From the NCBI GenBank assembly GCA_937896305.1, contig CALBND010000120.1:1-6764 (forward strand): a stretch of 6,764 nt of DNA. The letters run 5' to 3'. Positions within the stretch are counted from its first letter, which is position 1. Each line of letters opens with the position of its first letter. A program made the position numbers and the translations under genes. The notes under the pieces were generated by a model. It saw only the letters and a list, made by a program, of their open reading frames with translations, had not been told where the DNA came from and did no database searches. This stretch comes from an uncultured Actinomycetes bacterium (GTDB taxonomy: Bacteria; Actinomycetota; Actinomycetes; S36-B12; UBA5976). This document shows, piece after piece, positions 6,597 to 6,764 of this stretch.

Positions 6597-6624
6597 TGTC
6601 ACTTGAAACACATATTTCATGACA
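6597..6624. repeat. Nested inverted repeats between the divergent GH25 and lysine-rich genes
   Basis: Outer arms TGTCA (6597-6601) and TGACA (6620-6624) enclose inner arms TGAAA (6604-6608) and TTTCA (6615-6619), with six bases at the centre. An overlapping 11-base palindrome AAGTG-T-CACTT spans 6594-6604. The site lies in the 113-base gap between two divergent genes, where a shared regulator could act on both. It overlaps the candidate -35 of the plus-strand gene. Function is inferred from position and symmetry only. Confidence 0.35.
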
Positions 6625-6631
6625 AGATAGA
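6603..6631 (+). promoter_or_regulatory. Candidate promoter of the lysine-rich small protein gene
   Basis: TTGAAA (6603-6608, five of six matches to TTGACA) is followed after 17 bases by GATAGA (6626-6631, three of six matches to TATAAT). The predicted start near 6638 leaves a leader of about 25 bases carrying a good ribosome binding site. The -10 is poor, so this is only the best visible candidate. Confidence 0.3.
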
Positions 6632-6649
6632 GACAAGGTACCAACAAAT

Positions 6650-6654
6650 AGGAG
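6650..6654 (+). promoter_or_regulatory. Ribosome binding site of the lysine-rich small protein gene
   Basis: AGGAG stands 8 bases before the ATG at 6663, at standard spacing. It is the main reason for accepting this short, truncated reading frame as a real gene. Confidence 0.7.
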
Positions 6655-6662
6655 TTGTGATC

Positions 6663-6764
6663 ATGGGTGAAAAATCCAAAGGTCAGGTTAACAAGAAGAA
6701 ACCGGCCGAAAAAAGCCTAAAAGAAAAAAGGGCTGCTAAGCAAGAAAAGAAAGCCAATAAATCT
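6663..6764 (+). CDS. Lysine-rich small hypothetical protein (3' end outside window)
   Basis: The frame opens with ATG after a good AGGAG site and stays open to the last base of the window; 34 residues are visible. Twelve are lysine and four glutamate, with one arginine and no aromatic residue, so the visible part is highly charged and hydrophilic, with no signal peptide or membrane segment. The stretch 'KSLKEKRAAKQEKK' recalls short conserved hypothetical proteins of actinobacteria with 'KSLKEKRAAK' motifs (from memory, not searched). Such composition suits a nucleic-acid- or ribosome-associated protein, but no function can be assigned. It is transcribed away from the coiled-coil/GH25 gene. 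Confidence 0.65.
   Translation, partial: MGEKSKGQVNKKKPAEKSLKEKRAAKQEKKANKS

Noticed and set aside
6550..6636. TTG 6636 as start of the GH25 gene
   Set aside because: It would put 29 non-leader-like residues before a good signal peptide and run coding sequence through the divergent promoter region; GTG 6549 fits better.

Overview
The window looks like ordinary chromosomal DNA from an AT-rich (about 40 % GC by eye, not counted) Gram-positive-type bacterium. My best guess is a streamlined freshwater actinobacterium of the acI/Nanopelagicales kind. The reasons are the class A penicillin-binding protein with paired extracytoplasmic cysteines and an actinobacterial-looking 'YYCDYV' segment, short intergenic gaps, GTG starts, and small conserved-looking proteins, combined with low GC. 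This placement is inference; no rRNA or other marker gene is present. I see no mobile element, CRISPR array, tRNA, rRNA or prophage gene, and no gene-free stretch over 300 bases.

Layout. Bases 1-528 (+) hold the C-terminal part of a PstS-like phosphate-binding protein, followed by two hairpins, the second a likely terminator (558-588). Bases 678-2822 (+) encode a complete bifunctional class A penicillin-binding protein (glycosyltransferase 51 plus transpeptidase). It meets head-on, with only 4 bases between stop codons, a two-gene minus-strand operon: a class I/II PLP aminotransferase (4983-3790), whose TAA stop directly abuts the ATG of a GyaR-like D-2-hydroxyacid dehydrogenase (3789-2827). 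A candidate promoter, an inverted repeat and a strong ribosome binding site precede the operon. Bases 6549-5098 (-) encode a secreted protein that joins an N-terminal coiled coil like that of PcsB/CwlO/RipA hydrolases to a C-terminal GH25 lysozyme domain. Divergent from it, starting at 6663 (+), is the beginning of a very lysine-rich small protein that runs off the window.

How the genes relate. Two of the genes concern the cell wall: the penicillin-binding protein builds and cross-links peptidoglycan, and the coiled-coil GH25 protein is predicted to cut it, perhaps under control by a membrane partner such as FtsEX. The aminotransferase and dehydrogenase probably form a two-step route from an amino acid through a 2-oxoacid to a D-2-hydroxyacid, or act on glyoxylate/hydroxypyruvate; the substrate cannot be read from sequence. 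The most unusual item is the coiled-coil/GH25 fusion. I found no clear multi-gene novel system.
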